64,000 nucleotides of DNA from Camillea tinctor. Taxonomy: Eukaryota; Ascomycota; Sordariomycetes; Xylariales; Xylariaceae. How positions within the stretch are numbered: the stretch's first letter is position 1; every line of letters begins with the position of its first letter. Positions 24,418-35,785 of this stretch are shown here, piece after piece. The position numbers and the translations under genes were made by a program. Below the pieces are notes generated by a model, which had not been told where the DNA came from, did no database searches, and saw nothing but the letters and a program-made list of their open reading frames with translations. Where the stretch lies: positions 558,001 through 622,000 of the forward strand of contig MU394066.1 of NCBI GenBank assembly GCA_022578605.1, in the 5' to 3' direction.

Positions 24418-25482
24418 TCATGTAGATGGTCTAATTGGCTGGTATGTTCCACTATTACTCCCAGATGAAGTCGGATGAGAGTGTGGTGCGGGAGCTGTTT
24501 CGTCGTCGAAGAATGTCGATGCTGGGGGGAGGGGCGTTAAGATCTCATGGCGTGGATCTATTACTAGAGCAATCTCTTCGTCTAGCTTCGACCAAGATTC
24601 CATCTCCGGCCGAGAAGGTCGTCTTTTCCCACCAGTGCTATTCGAACCGGGAAACCCGCCTCGTTGAACTGATTTCTTCCGCCGAACTACTCGCAAAGAG
24701 CCGTATATAGTGGGCGCGTTTGCGACAAAAGTCGACACTAGCATCTGCACAGAAGCCAGAAGACTTCGTGTAGTCTGAGAAGAGTCTTCGCTGAAGACGA
24801 GAACAATTCTGACTATTGTGACGACAATGCAGAAGGTACCCAACGCGAACAAAGCATACAAGCTGAAATACTCCGTGCAACTCCGCTTCCGTAGTCGCAC
24901 CAATGGATAGGCGATAACAAGCAGCATCAAATCGATGACAATGTTGCTAATTCCCTGAACCAGTAGTTGAGCGTAAGCGTGAACACACTGGCCAGGGTTG
25001 GGATCTATTTGCCAGTACAGGTTGATCGGCCGGCATTCCAGAAAGGTAACCAAAACAATGGCAATGAAAGTGAGACCAGCGGTGATCCAGGTCGCCTTTT
25101 CCATACGACTCGCCCAGGTTATACCGGATGTGATGCGCGAGTAGAATACCAGGAGGATACAGATCTGCAGCCAAAGACTCGCCGTAATCAAGACCCGGGC
25201 CACTAACACCAAGATACTACCAGTTCTGACATGATCGAGATTCACTGCGCTGATATCTTGCCCACTAATCAAAACATCGCTTACAGTGCCGAATTGGAGA
25301 TAATAAACGTTCGTAAGTATCCTGGCGACAATAACCACAAAAGAGACGATGACAAGGTAGAAGCTCAGGTCGGGGGTTTCATGACGCCATCGAGATACAG
25401 CCAGGCGACTGATCAGGATAAAGATGGATAAAGCCGCACAGACATAGCCTGTGTTCTGGGCCTCAGCAACGTCGAAGCTCAT
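24418..25482 (-). CDS. Fungal rhodopsin-like seven-transmembrane protein
   Basis: A single exon of 354 aa from ATG 25482. Seven hydrophobic segments fall at about residues 12-30, 41-61, 88-113, 131-150, 172-195, 207-231 and 239-262. Between helices 4 and 5 lies FLECRPINLYWQID-PNPGQC, the diagnostic loop of the fungal rhodopsin-domain integral membrane family, which relates to Pth11-type receptors without the CFEM domain. The tail after residue 266 is basic, then Ser/Pro-rich and cytoplasmic by the positive-inside rule. Family members are thought to act as orphan receptors at the plasma membrane; the ligand is unknown. The gene is intronless here although many relatives have introns; the frame is open throughout, so I kept it as one exon. 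It is convergent with the FMO. Confidence 0.88.
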   Translation of the reverse strand: MSFDVAEAQNTGYVCAALSIFILISRLAVSRWRHETPDLSFYLVIVSFVVIVARILTNVYYLQFGTVSDVLISGQDISAVNLDHVRTGSILVLVARVLITASLWLQICILLVFYSRITSGITWASRMEKATWITAGLTFIAIVLVTFLECRPINLYWQIDPNPGQCVHAYAQLLVQGISNIVIDLMLLVIAYPLVRLRKRSCTEYFSLYALFALGTFCIVVTIVRIVLVFSEDSSQTTRSLLASVQMLVSTFVANAPTIYGSLRVVRRKKSVQRGGFPGSNSTGGKRRPSRPEMESWSKLDEEIALVIDPRHEILTPLPPASTFFDDETAPAPHSHPTSSGSNSGTYQPIRPST

Positions 25483-28400
25483 CGTGTCGTCCCCGGAATG
25501 AATGCTAAAGTGGCGGGCGGTTGTGTTATCATACTTCGGTTACGGTTTGGTGTTGTTAGCACATGGTGATGGTAGAATATCGACACCATCGAATCCGGGG
25601 ATCAGAGAATGGAAAAAGAGAGTATGACATCTCCCTGGACAAAGAAAATCCGGGGCTGACATTTTGTTAAATAAGAGGGAAAATCTTTTCATGTCTCCCC
25701 CAGAATGTATTAATAAAAACTAGGTAAGGCTCTCCGCAAATACGGGCAAGAAAGCTCTGAAGAGTCTAGCTGCTCATCCCCCCAGCCCTTGTTAGAGATG
25801 TATAGATCGTCCAGCCGACTGACCTAATTTTACCCCATCATGCACACAAACACAGTCAGACCTGCAGCCCTTCATCCCGGGTCCTTGTCGAACGCTTTTG
25901 CTAGCCTATGATGACCGAGTTGGTAAACGTTGAACGCTGGCTGGGCTCAGTAACGTTATGGAGTCGACAAGGGTGTCTCGTCCCGGCTGGTCGGACTCTT
26001 CACCTTACAGACCATTCCCTTTAGGGAGACACCTACCACCCTGTCGCGTAGTTCTAGAGCCAACAGCGTAGCAGGGTGTTTCCCTCATTTACGAAATGAT
26101 CCCTCTCCCCCCTCATATACCAGGTTCGTGGGTTTGTGTATGCGGTACTTATTTATTCACTCTTATCTTACAGGTCAAACAAAACACAATCTCTTGTCTC
26201 CCCGCCGAAATACTAAGCATAGCCTTATTGTCTCTTCCTAAAGAAGAACTCAGATCTGTGCAACCCATGTCTCACTGTAATACAACCTACCGAAGGGGAA
26301 CTTGATCGCGAATTATAAATACAGAGCAACGTAAGCTTAGACAGATCCCCTTCACCGGCATATCGCAGTGCAGTCTTGGACAATGGTCTAACAAACTAGC
26401 GATTTGTGGTGCTGAAGGATCCGTCGAGACGCTGACTGCATTACGCAATTATACGTACGATGAATCGTGTTTTTAACACCGAACCCAGACTGCCTAAACT
26501 AGAATAAGAAGGGGAGGGGGGAGGGCGAGGAGGTGATAGCATGTTATGTGCATATTCTACATGAGTAGGTAACCAACCTACTTATTAGACTGCTGGGTTG
26601 GTTGGCAAGCTAGCACCTCGAGTCGAAGCACACAGACTTTTTTTGTCGGTTTACTTACACTACCTACCTTTGCCACGCGAGGATCGACAATCACGCTCCT
26701 CGGCAAACTACCGGGCTACAGGAAAACTGAGGGAATAGTTCGGCTTCAACCCCGCGTGGCCCGCACGTCCACCCAAAAACTCTGGGGAGCATGATTGATG
26801 GATCGACAAACAACTTGGAGAAGTTTTTATCGTTCCCACTCTCATGTAAAAGAGAGAAGTATGCAATCATAACGATGAGTTTTTTTGTCAACCCCATTTT
26901 CTATAGCTAGTCACGTCACCCCCCTTCCAAGGATCCGGATATATGTGTATATAGAAGTCGTTATTAGAGACAAATTCGTCAATTCCAAGAAAACATATGA
27001 CTAGTGATGTCAGGGGGAGGGGGCACTCTAAACTCAGGTCCTGTTTGTCGCGATACTAAAACAACTTTTTTAGCCCCATGCCTTTAACAGCAGGTTTGAC
27101 GCCACTAAATCAGAAAGATACAAACTTAACGTGCCACTTTTCCGTTCTTCTTTCACCGCCGTCGTTTCGAACTTAGAAGCTGTTGGAGAAAGCCCGTTCA
27201 CACGAATCGGAAAACGCCAAATCATCAGCCCTTTCTGTCCTAGTCAGGGCAAACAAAGTTACGCAACCTCGAAGCCCCTTGAAGAGCTTTGAGCAGGACA
27301 ACTATATTCCTCACACGACGTGTGGGTAGTTTTCCGTACCGAGACCGGTGCTGCCGAACACCACTAAGTGAATCAAGAGGCGGTAATAACACGCGCTATA
27401 ATAGCTCTCTTTAATCCGTACAGCCTCACCCAACAACGACCTGGCTGTTTAGAATAAATGCCTGCTACATAACAGGGTTACTTTTATGACGACGTCGTTG
27501 TATGGAGAACTAAATCGTTCGGTACACGCTATGTAACACTTCGGTATATAGTGTCACAACTTAGCCAGGCAGCGTTTTCGTTAATCATGATGTTATAGGT
27601 AATACGAGAAACTCGGATTAAAACTACCTGCGATACCGCTTTTGATCCTTATATCATATCTGGAAACACTCTCGAATTCCAGTGAAGTGTGTCCATCTAT
27701 GTGCTTGATGATTAATTAGGCTTGATGGAATGTTTTACGACAGTATGAGGTCTCTATTCAGAGCTGATGGAAAGTATAATGCACCACATATCAGTAAAAT
27801 GTAGGCAAAGCCTGCAATGAGCAAAGTGATCGTGCCACAGTCTAGGAGCTCAAGATGTGGGAATGATGGCTCTGCAGAACGGAAATTCACTATGAATCAG
27901 GTATAGAGGAGTCGTATATGTCCAGAGTTTCCTTTATTTCTAGGAGATATTTGGTGGTAACTCTCAGTCCAATAGTAACCGCTCTGTTGTGCATCCTCTT
28001 ACTCACTTAGCATATGGAATATTGTAACTATAGAGCGTTGTTGAAGACAAGGCCTGTATTTTAATGAGGCTGTATTGAGGAAACAGGATGAGTTGTATTA
28101 GTCCAGGTCCAGTAGAGTATTCAGGAGGCTAGATATATATTGATGTAGATACACTGATGCAGGTTATGTCATATAGTATAGCACCGTATAGTGGGTTAGG
28201 AACTCCTAGTTCCAACGATCGGTGTTCGTGGTTAAATCAGCTAGTAAAGGCCCCAAGACAGAAGATAGGTTATTTTCAACAAGCATCCGGTGTTGTCTAA
28301 TCCAAAATGATCATATCGAATATATGGCCAACTTGAATGATGAGATTGTTAGGCCAAAATAGTTGTGTATAAATAGGGGCATAATTCTCGACATGGCACT

Positions 28401-28655
28401 TTAGAGAACTTAGACCTTTAAGACTCCTTGAGACCATAAGAGAATTATTAGTTGAATATGACTTTATTATTCCAAGCTATTACCCCTTGTCACAACATGC
28501 TAATTTTTTATTAACCTACCTACTTAGTATTATTTAACGTCTGTTAATATTCTTCATCTGCTAGTTAGATCTCATCTAGCTTACTCTGCTGGTGTTAAAC
28601 TCGATAATCATTTTATTGCTTGCCTGTTAATAGGAGCTGAAGCACCTAACTCAGC
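25483..28655. other. 3.2-kb gene-poor region with an F-box-like remnant
   Basis: It begins with the promoter of the 7TM gene and ends upstream of the NLR-like gene. It is AT-leaning and rich in short stops on all strands. The only coding-like signal I recognise is the F-box-like fragment at 26186-26275. Confidence 0.5.
26186..26275 (+). pseudogene. F-box-like fragment
   Basis: About 30 codons read ISCLPAEILSIALLSLPKEE followed by LRSVQPMSH. This matches the F-box pattern (LP-x-E-[IL]-L-x-x-I ... LP-x-x-[DE]-LR-x-[VL]-x-x-[VM]-[SC]) that recruits SCF ubiquitin ligase through Skp1. The frame closes about 30 bases later, where a substrate-binding domain should begin. The upstream TTATCTTACAG could be a splice acceptor. 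No start codon context or downstream continuation is evident, so it looks like a relic or an isolated exon. Chance similarity over 30 residues is possible. Confidence 0.35.
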
Positions 28656-30071
28656 ATGGATCCTTTGTCCGCATCAAGTTTGGCAGGCACAATTATCCAA
28701 TTCGTGACCTTCACCTGCACTTTACTGCGGAAGAGCTCCGAGATCTACAACTCAGAAACGGGGAAGCCGGGTGAAGTTGACACTTTACAAACAGTATACA
28801 CTAAGTTGAAAAGTATCTGTCTCGAGTTCTGTACATCAGATTCTAATGCCATCCTCGGCACCACACCTTGCATCCCGGATTCTATGTCTACAGTCTCAGC
28901 ATTTCAAGGACTTTTTGAAATCACTAAACAAGATTGCGATTGGTTACTGAGGACCGTCGAAAAGAATCTCAGTACAAATAGGCCATTAAGTCGCTGGAAG
29001 AGTTTCCGCTCAGCATTAGAGCTCATGTGGAAAAGACATGATATCGAAGATTTGGAGAATCGATTACATAGGACTCAAGGAACTGTATCTCTCCTCATGT
29101 CTGTGCTAAATGGGTAAGAAGGCTCATTGTATAATTACCTCTTCTGCAAAGCTAATAATGATCATAGTCAGAGGCATAAAGCTCATGGTACAGAACTTGT
29201 GAAACTTAGAGAAGAATCTGAAATAAACGGAGTTCAGCAAAAGAATAAATTGGACAGGATATTCTTCATCTTGGAAACAATGGACAGTCGAATCGCTTCT
29301 CACGAAGCAATGATAAGGTCGCTCGAACCTATCCAGCCTCGGACCAACTCAACCATTGGCCTAGATGATATCGGAAATATTCACTTGCCAATGACGCAAG
29401 TTGCAATGACGTCCAGCGTTACGAAACAACAATATATCATCAGCAGCTTAGGGTTTGACGAACATCTCAATAGGCGTAGCGGAATCGACTGCATTCATAG
29501 CAAGAATTATAAATGGGACTTCTCTGGCAATGATAATTACTCTCTTATGTCATGGACAGGGAGCGAAGTTGGACTCCGTTATATTTCTGAAGACGTAATG
29601 TCTCTGCCGCCAGGATTCATTAACCTCCTAATCCACGGTTCTCGCACCAAATTCGCCCTCAGCAACTGGGCAAAGTCCGACGAAATTTTAATCATTGGCT
29701 ATCGTTTCAACCTCCAAGACACAACGTTGCGAGATCTACAACAGGATTTATGGCGACAAATACTACGAGACGTATTGTGGCAACAATCCCAACTAATCGA
29801 AAGAGTATGTCCCAAGAGATGGAGTGATTCAGCTTTTTGCAGTATGGAATGGTCAACAGAGGAGCTGTATGACGCGCTGTTGTCAATTTCCAAACTTCGT
29901 GAGCCATTCAGGATTTGTCTTTTCATTGACGGCATTAATGCATACCAAGGGAACTACCTAGATCTCTGTATAAACATCCTGCGATTATCCAACGTTGCAA
30001 AATTCAAAGTATGTATATTAAGTGTACCTATTGGCACTGTCGATTATATTTTTCAGGATAAATTAATCTAA
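28656..30071 (+). CDS. Degenerate NLR-like (fungal STAND) protein lacking Walker motifs
   Basis: Two exons, 28656-29113 and 29168-30071, with a 54-bp intron (GTAAGA donor, GCTAATAA branch, CATAG acceptor) give 453 aa. The N-terminus MDPLSASSLAGTIIQFVTF is typical of the helical effector/adaptor domain that begins many fungal NACHT proteins. The C-terminal half aligns by eye with the NACHT region (SRTKFALSNWAKS, LLRSLLYQ-like LWRQILRDVLW, CPKRW, CLFIDGINAYQG). The nucleotide-binding residues are gone: the P-loop position reads ISEDVMSLPPG (29583-29615) with the same spacing, and the Walker B acidic pair DE is NA (29919-29942). The frame stops before any winged-helix, ankyrin, WD or TPR region. 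It could be a decaying gene or an ATP-independent truncated NLR; the kept intron and 453 open codons argue against neutral decay being old. Confidence 0.6.
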
Positions 30072-33000
30072 GAACTATCTATCGAATTCTAAGGTCAGAA
30101 TCTATGCGCAAAGCCAGCAGTCAGTTCACCGGTGATGAATATTTCAAAATCGCTAATCTGATATTGGATACAACTTCGTCCAACACATTATGAATCGGTC
30201 TAACAGGTGTTGCCCAAAGTCATCCAGATCACTACGGTCTTGTTGGACTAACAATCTTTGAAGAAATTCATGATGTTCCAACAAGCGCTAGGTAGTCACG
30301 ATGTTGTTGTATAGGAGACTACAGCTTTAACTACTTCTGATACCCTAAGCTTATACATCGAACGGTCTTTCTGTTCTTTAAAGAGGTACATACTGCCTCG
30401 TATTCATGATCTAGTACACACTCCTAACAGAAAGACTCAAATGTTACGTCCCAACCAGGGGGGTAACTATACAAAACATAATTGGGGCATAATGACCACT
30501 TGGTCATTGCGAGAATCTTTTGTCTCATGGCGCAATGGGTTGCCGAACATCCATTCGTAACATCAAAGCACCCCTTTTCATTGCACGTGACAGAGTGGTA
30601 GCACAGTAGGAGTTCAGCGACGGTAAGTTGATGACGGGCATGGTTCATCAATAAATCTCGCCTGTATCAACTGAGCTACTCCCACACTTATCGTGCTATA
30701 CTGTCTACTCTCTATGTCAGGTTCCCATCCCATAATTATATAGGTTACTAGAGTGATAATGTGGGTAAGTTTAAGGTTGCTTTATACAGAGGCATAGTTA
30801 TTTGATAGACAGAATCAATCTATTGCATAAATACAATACTGCCGGCTATAGCAATACTTTTACTATAAGAATTAAATGTAATGATGTTTTGGCATGTCGT
30901 TATAGAGACCTTTTATCATAGGAGGTACTGCCCTTCGATATTCCCGAGATCCAGAGTTGGGAACTCTTAGTTCTACTTGATGGGAAATAAACAAATCCCT
31001 AATTTCGGGTCCGGACATGAGTCTAATATGGCGTGTGGTTCCGCGACCACTCCCAGGCCCTTGCTTTAGGGATGCACCAGGACCCGGATTTGCTGGACCC
31101 GGTAACTGCCGGATTTCTATACTCCATTTACTTTCTTCTGTCACGGGTTATCGCAGCCAAAATTGAGCTTAATATTGTCGATCATGACTACTACTTGATG
31201 GTTATAAGGAGTGGACATGAGTAATAAATACTCCGTACCAAGCTCCCAACCCACAATTTAATGGAAAGAAAAGACAGATCGAAAGGAGGTGATTGTCCCT
31301 GGCGATCGTAGATAAGATAATTAATTGATCCAGATGAAAAAGAAATCTCCTCGCTACTGATCTTTCCTGTTAAGTCGAGCAGAGCAGATATTAGCTTTAT
31401 AAAGGGGGGCCATCGCCGCGGCTAACAGAGGAGCGGATGCCGAACGTGCGGTGCGGTCCGGGCAGTAAGGAGAACGCCGACTCCGGAGGGTCAGGGGCCG
31501 GAGTGTGCGCCACGTGAGGATATTTTAGCTCATAGGACACCAATATTGTGGATATATCTCGATCCTGTTAGAGTAGTCATTTAACCGATAATTAGAGGTT
31601 TCGTTTTAAGCAATATCATATTCGAAGAGAGAAGAAGAGGTATTACCTCTACGTCTAATATAATAGACACAGGATATAGCTCCCATTCCTCGTGCTAATT
31701 TATTCAGTAGACATGAAAAGTCTGGGTTAGACGCATAGCCATCTCATATATACCGATCAAAGGTTTCTAGCTAATGGTATTGATCATATCGATAACCTTC
31801 CCGAAACAAAGAATGTCTAACAAGAGGCCGAATGTACTACATTTATGTCTATACGCCCCCTATAGTCTTGCTTCTAAGTGCTGCTAGCGCATTGATGAGC
31901 CTTAGCAATACTGACCTCCGGACATTTTCAAATTGTCATCATTAGAACCGTTTTCTTTTCGAAAAAGAAGGAAGGAAAAACCAGAACAAATATAAGATGG
32001 GCTTAATTCCTGAGCTTAAGGAACTGGGGGCTTTACATGATGAACTGGAAGAATAGTAATCCTAAGATTCTGACTTTATATACTATGATAGTAGCTCGTG
32101 TAAGCTGAATAAACCTTATATACCTAGGTAAGGATTTTGATAATTTGTATATTTAGTAAATAACATATACCAACTACCTACCCAACTTGACACGAAAACC
32201 GTGAATCTAGCCCTGCTCATTTAGCCAGCTCTCTACCTACGCAGTCATTTGAGAGTCCAGATTATAGATAGGGCGAATGAAATTTACAGCAAAGAACATG
32301 AGAAACAACATGAGTGGGCACCCTACGTACATCTGGTATGAACCGAGGTTACGCTTTCAATCTATAACACATTCGCAGCAAATGAAAACCTGAAGATTAT
32401 AAATAAATACTCCAATTTAATAAAGACATAAGGAGACACTAAATAAAGAATGATGCGGCTTTAGCTATTCCTCGACTTACAGGCTTGGATACTAGATGCG
32501 CATGGCCCTAACACCTGGCTTTCCTCACCTCTCATATTTTTCCCACGGGGGGAGAAAAGGCCAAAGCAACTAATGTTCATACGGAAATCGTTCGGCTTTT
32601 CTTTTTCCTTTGTCGAGACCCAGCTTATTTGACAATATATTCTCCAGTCTTGCGCAGGAGGAAAAGCAACGATGCCCTCGATGGACCCCCATAATTTACC
32701 CCAGGCTTTGAAAAACGCGAGGATCTTGATACGGATAAGTTCGCCGAAAATCGACATCGGGACAGACTATACCATACCAACATACCACATTGGCCTGTGG
32801 GGGAAAATCTTGGGGTGAGGGTCCCCGTCATAGTGGAGTCAGAGAGCGCTTCGGGGTAAGTTGGCGAGGCGGGACCAGCCAGCTAGTGTAGGTAGGTTAT
32901 AGTAATGCAATGGATGGACAGGGGGGAGCTCTCGAACGAGGGAAGAGGAGGAGAAGAAGTAACGTAAAAAGCACGAGAGCTCCCCTCGAGCTTTTTCTCT

Positions 33001-33250
33001 TCCTCTCTTCGCCGTAGTATCAATTTTTTAGAGGGGGGGTCTCTTTTCGTAAGATCGTATCATCTCAATTTTTCTTCTTCTCTTTCTGCTATAAACGTTG
33101 GACGAATTGGGTACAATCAAGTTTCTTATATTGATTCTTGCCAACGATATACACAATTGGGTACCTATAGACGAAAGGGGGAACTTCCCAAACCAAACAT
33201 ATAAACAACAACCATCTCCCGCCCATCCATCCATCCATCCATTCATCACA
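30072..33250. other. 3.2-kb region downstream of the NLR-like gene, no gene called
   Basis: Directly after the NLR-like stop, another frame reads GDEYFKIANLILDTTSSNTL (about 30140-30193), which might be frameshifted NLR continuation. A small GC-rich island lies at about 31410-31515. The last 300 bp hold the promoter and leader of the dehydrogenase. The remainder is AT-leaning and shows nothing recognisable. Confidence 0.5.
33223..33242. repeat. (CCAT)5 repeat in the dehydrogenase leader
   Basis: Five perfect CCAT units end 8 bp before the ATG at 33251, so the repeat is very likely within the 5' untranslated leader. Confidence 0.85.
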
Positions 33251-34556
33251 ATGACCAAACCAATCGTTCTTCACCTTGGGGACGACATCCGCTGGAACCA
33301 CGAACAGTACGCGGCGTTCCAGGCCAAATTCGACGTGCGGCGGTCGTACTCGATGAACCGGCCCGACTTCATCAAGGCGCTGAAGGAGAAGAAGTTCGGC
33401 GACTTCGTCGCCATGTACCGGCCTTTCTGGAACACGGGCGGCGAGATGGGCAACTGGGACGCGGAGCTCATCTCCCTGCTGCCCGACTCGTGCAAGATCT
33501 TTGCCAGCGCCGGCGCCGGCTTCGACTGGGTCGACACCGAGGCCATGGCTAAGAAAGGTGAGTCTTGTCTGCTGCTATTACTACCATCTTCACACTATAT
33601 AACGACAACAAAACCTGCCTACCCCCTTCCCCCCGGCCCCCTTTCTTAATAATCTAGGTATATACATATAAAACTAACCACCTCTTCCCCCCAAACCAGG
33701 AGTCATATACTGCAACGCCGCAGCAGCGTGCACGGAATCTGTCGCCGACGCCGCCATCTGGCTGATCATCTCGACGTTCCGGCTGTTCTCGTGGTCGTCG
33801 GTAGCGGCGCGCTCGGCCGACCCGGCGCAGTTCGTCGACGCGAACCGCAACCTCGCGGCCGTGACGCGCAACCCGGCGGGCCACACCCTCGGCATCGTGG
33901 GGTTCGGGCGCATCGGGCGGCGCGTCGCCGAGAAGGCCCACCGCGCGCTGGACATGCGTATTGTGTATAACGACATTGTGCGGTGTACGTTCCCTCTGCC
34001 CCTTCCTCCTTCTTGCTCTCCCCTCCTTTCTTCTTTTCCGCGCGCGCGAGAAAGAGAGAGTGTGTGTGGTTACAGAAACCTGACTAACACCCCCCCAGTG
34101 CCCCCCGAAGCCGAATCGCCCACATCCGCCACCTTCGAGCCCTCGCTCCCCGCGCTGCTCGCTCGCAGCGACTGCGTCGTGATCGCGACGCCGTTCGGGG
34201 GGGACCGGCTGCTCAGCGCGTCCCTGCTCTCGCAGATCAAGCCCGGGGCGCGGCTCGTGAACATCGCGCGGGGGAAGCTCATCGACGAGGCGGCGCTGGT
34301 GGAGGCGCTGCGCAGCGGGCGCGTGGGCGCCGCGGGGCTCGACGTGCACGAGCACGAGCCGCAGGTCAACCGCGAGCTCGCGCGCATGCGCAACGTCGAG
34401 GTGCTGTCCCACAACGCCGGCGCGTCCCTCGACTCGCATATCGGGTTCGAGAGGCTGGGGATGGAGAACATTACCTCGTTTTTTGAGACGGGCAGGGCGG
34501 TGTCGCCGGTTAATTTGCAGTTTTTCCCGAAGAAGGGGGGTGAGAGTCGGTTGTGA
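33251..34556 (+). CDS. D-isomer-specific 2-hydroxyacid dehydrogenase (glyoxylate/hydroxypyruvate reductase-like)
   Basis: Three exons (33251-33557, 33700-33984, 34099-34556) with 142- and 114-bp introns give 349 aa. The start MTKPIVLHLGDD at 33251 follows a (CCAT)5 leader and gives the usual N-terminal beta strand. The NAD(P) motif GFGRIG is at 170-175. The catalytic residues of the family are present: Arg255 in NIARGKLIDE, the VHEHEP Glu, and His302 in LSHNAGAS. The enzyme family interconverts 2-oxo acids and D-2-hydroxy acids with NAD(P)H; fungal members of this subgroup are usually called glyoxylate or hydroxyisocaproate-type reductases. It has no targeting signal, so it is probably cytosolic. 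Coding DNA is very GC-rich, which yields a long spurious antisense frame. The gene is convergent with CWC24. Confidence 0.93.
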
Positions 34557-35785
34557 AAAGGGGGTTAATAATGAGGTGATAGATGGATGAATGAAAAGAA
34601 GCTGAATTTTTTGTGTTTTTGTTTAAGAAGGTCCATGGTTTTACGTTAAACTGAATATAAAAATTACTATTTACTACTACAGTCAATATCGTGGTGCGAG
34701 TTTGGATATATCAATATAAAGGGGGTTTGAAAAGGGGGAAAGGAGAGAAGCACCATACATAAACCCACTCAACATATGGCGTGCGGAGAACATTTCAAAT
34801 AAACATATCGAACCTAACCATGGGCACCCTTCGTAGGATTTGTTGCAAAACAATCTGATGCCACGTCCTAGGGGTGAAGGGAGAAAATGGGCTCGCAGGT
34901 GGACACGAATTCAAAGATGGTTTAATTGTTTCAGAGATATTTATTAACATCATATTCTTTTTCCTGTCTCTCTGTAGAGATAGTGAATTGATCCTATTTC
35001 TAATTGGCATAAAATTTCAGAGGCAGTTATTCTGTTGTATATATTCTTGCATTGCTAGTGATATCTTTATCTTCTAAACTATCGGAGCTATTGTTCTAGC
35101 CGTCATGGTGCTGTGCTGCTGTTCATCTCACCTTGAACAGGCTGACTAATAATTCTCGAGGAGAATATGGCCTCCGAGCGGGTATTATCCATATGGGTTA
35201 CACTACTACGGTCATAAAATTACCCCGTCGACCTTCTAAAACAATACGTGAGTATAGGACAGTCATGATCTGCTCGCGCAGAGTATCTCTGGCCCTTCAC
35301 CACCTAGGCCCAAAGCGCAACTTGCGTGACGGGTAGGGGAATATACTTTGAGATGGGATTCGTTATGTGTGCTGGGCTCATTACCCATAAAACGATTAGT
35401 ATCATTGCAATATTATGCGACCACCGTATATAGAAGACATCTTTGTCTTAACCTGCGTAGGGGGGTTGTTAATGGCCAGGTGCATATTTGGATACGCCTG
35501 AAAGCAAACTTGAGGTGTTGAATATAATGTTTGCAGATGTAGAGCCCTTATAATGGTTGGTTGGCAGCAGTTCAGAATCTGGATATGTACCGTAAAACCT
35601 CGTATGGACCTAGCCGTTGCTGTGAGCTTGTCGTTAGTCACTTTACCCTCAAGACCACATATTCCATAGAAAACGGGGACGCCGTTTGATTTGATATTGG
35701 ACAGGGTGTTTTGGAGCCATCTTGGATCGTCAGACAGTACGTTTTCTCGTAATATAATCACTTCCTTCTAGTTCAGTTCGCTTTT
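34557..35785. other. Convergent spacer between the dehydrogenase and CWC24
   Basis: A 1.2-kb AT-leaning stretch. A 119-codon minus-strand frame at 35402-35761 has no recognisable domain. It could be 3' untranslated sequence of CWC24 or noise. Confidence 0.5.

Noticed and set aside
30010..30057. Possible 48-bp intron (GTATGT...TTTTTCAG) near the end of the NLR-like frame
   Set aside because: Removing it deletes the segment VCILSVPIGTVDYIF, which aligns with the conserved strand after Walker B, and gains no longer frame.
30424..30690. tRNA-like GTAGCTCAGTTGATAC on the minus strand near 30670 and a 75-codon frame beside it
   Set aside because: It resembles a tRNA D-arm, but there is no paired acceptor stem, no anticodon arm and no B-box at the right distance. 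The small frame is unrecognised.
33654..34439. 261-codon minus frame opposite the 2-hydroxyacid dehydrogenase
   Set aside because: Antisense shadow that crosses the introns of a well-supported gene.
35402..35761. 119-codon minus frame downstream of CWC24
   Set aside because: No domain or coding bias; it probably lies in the CWC24 3' region.
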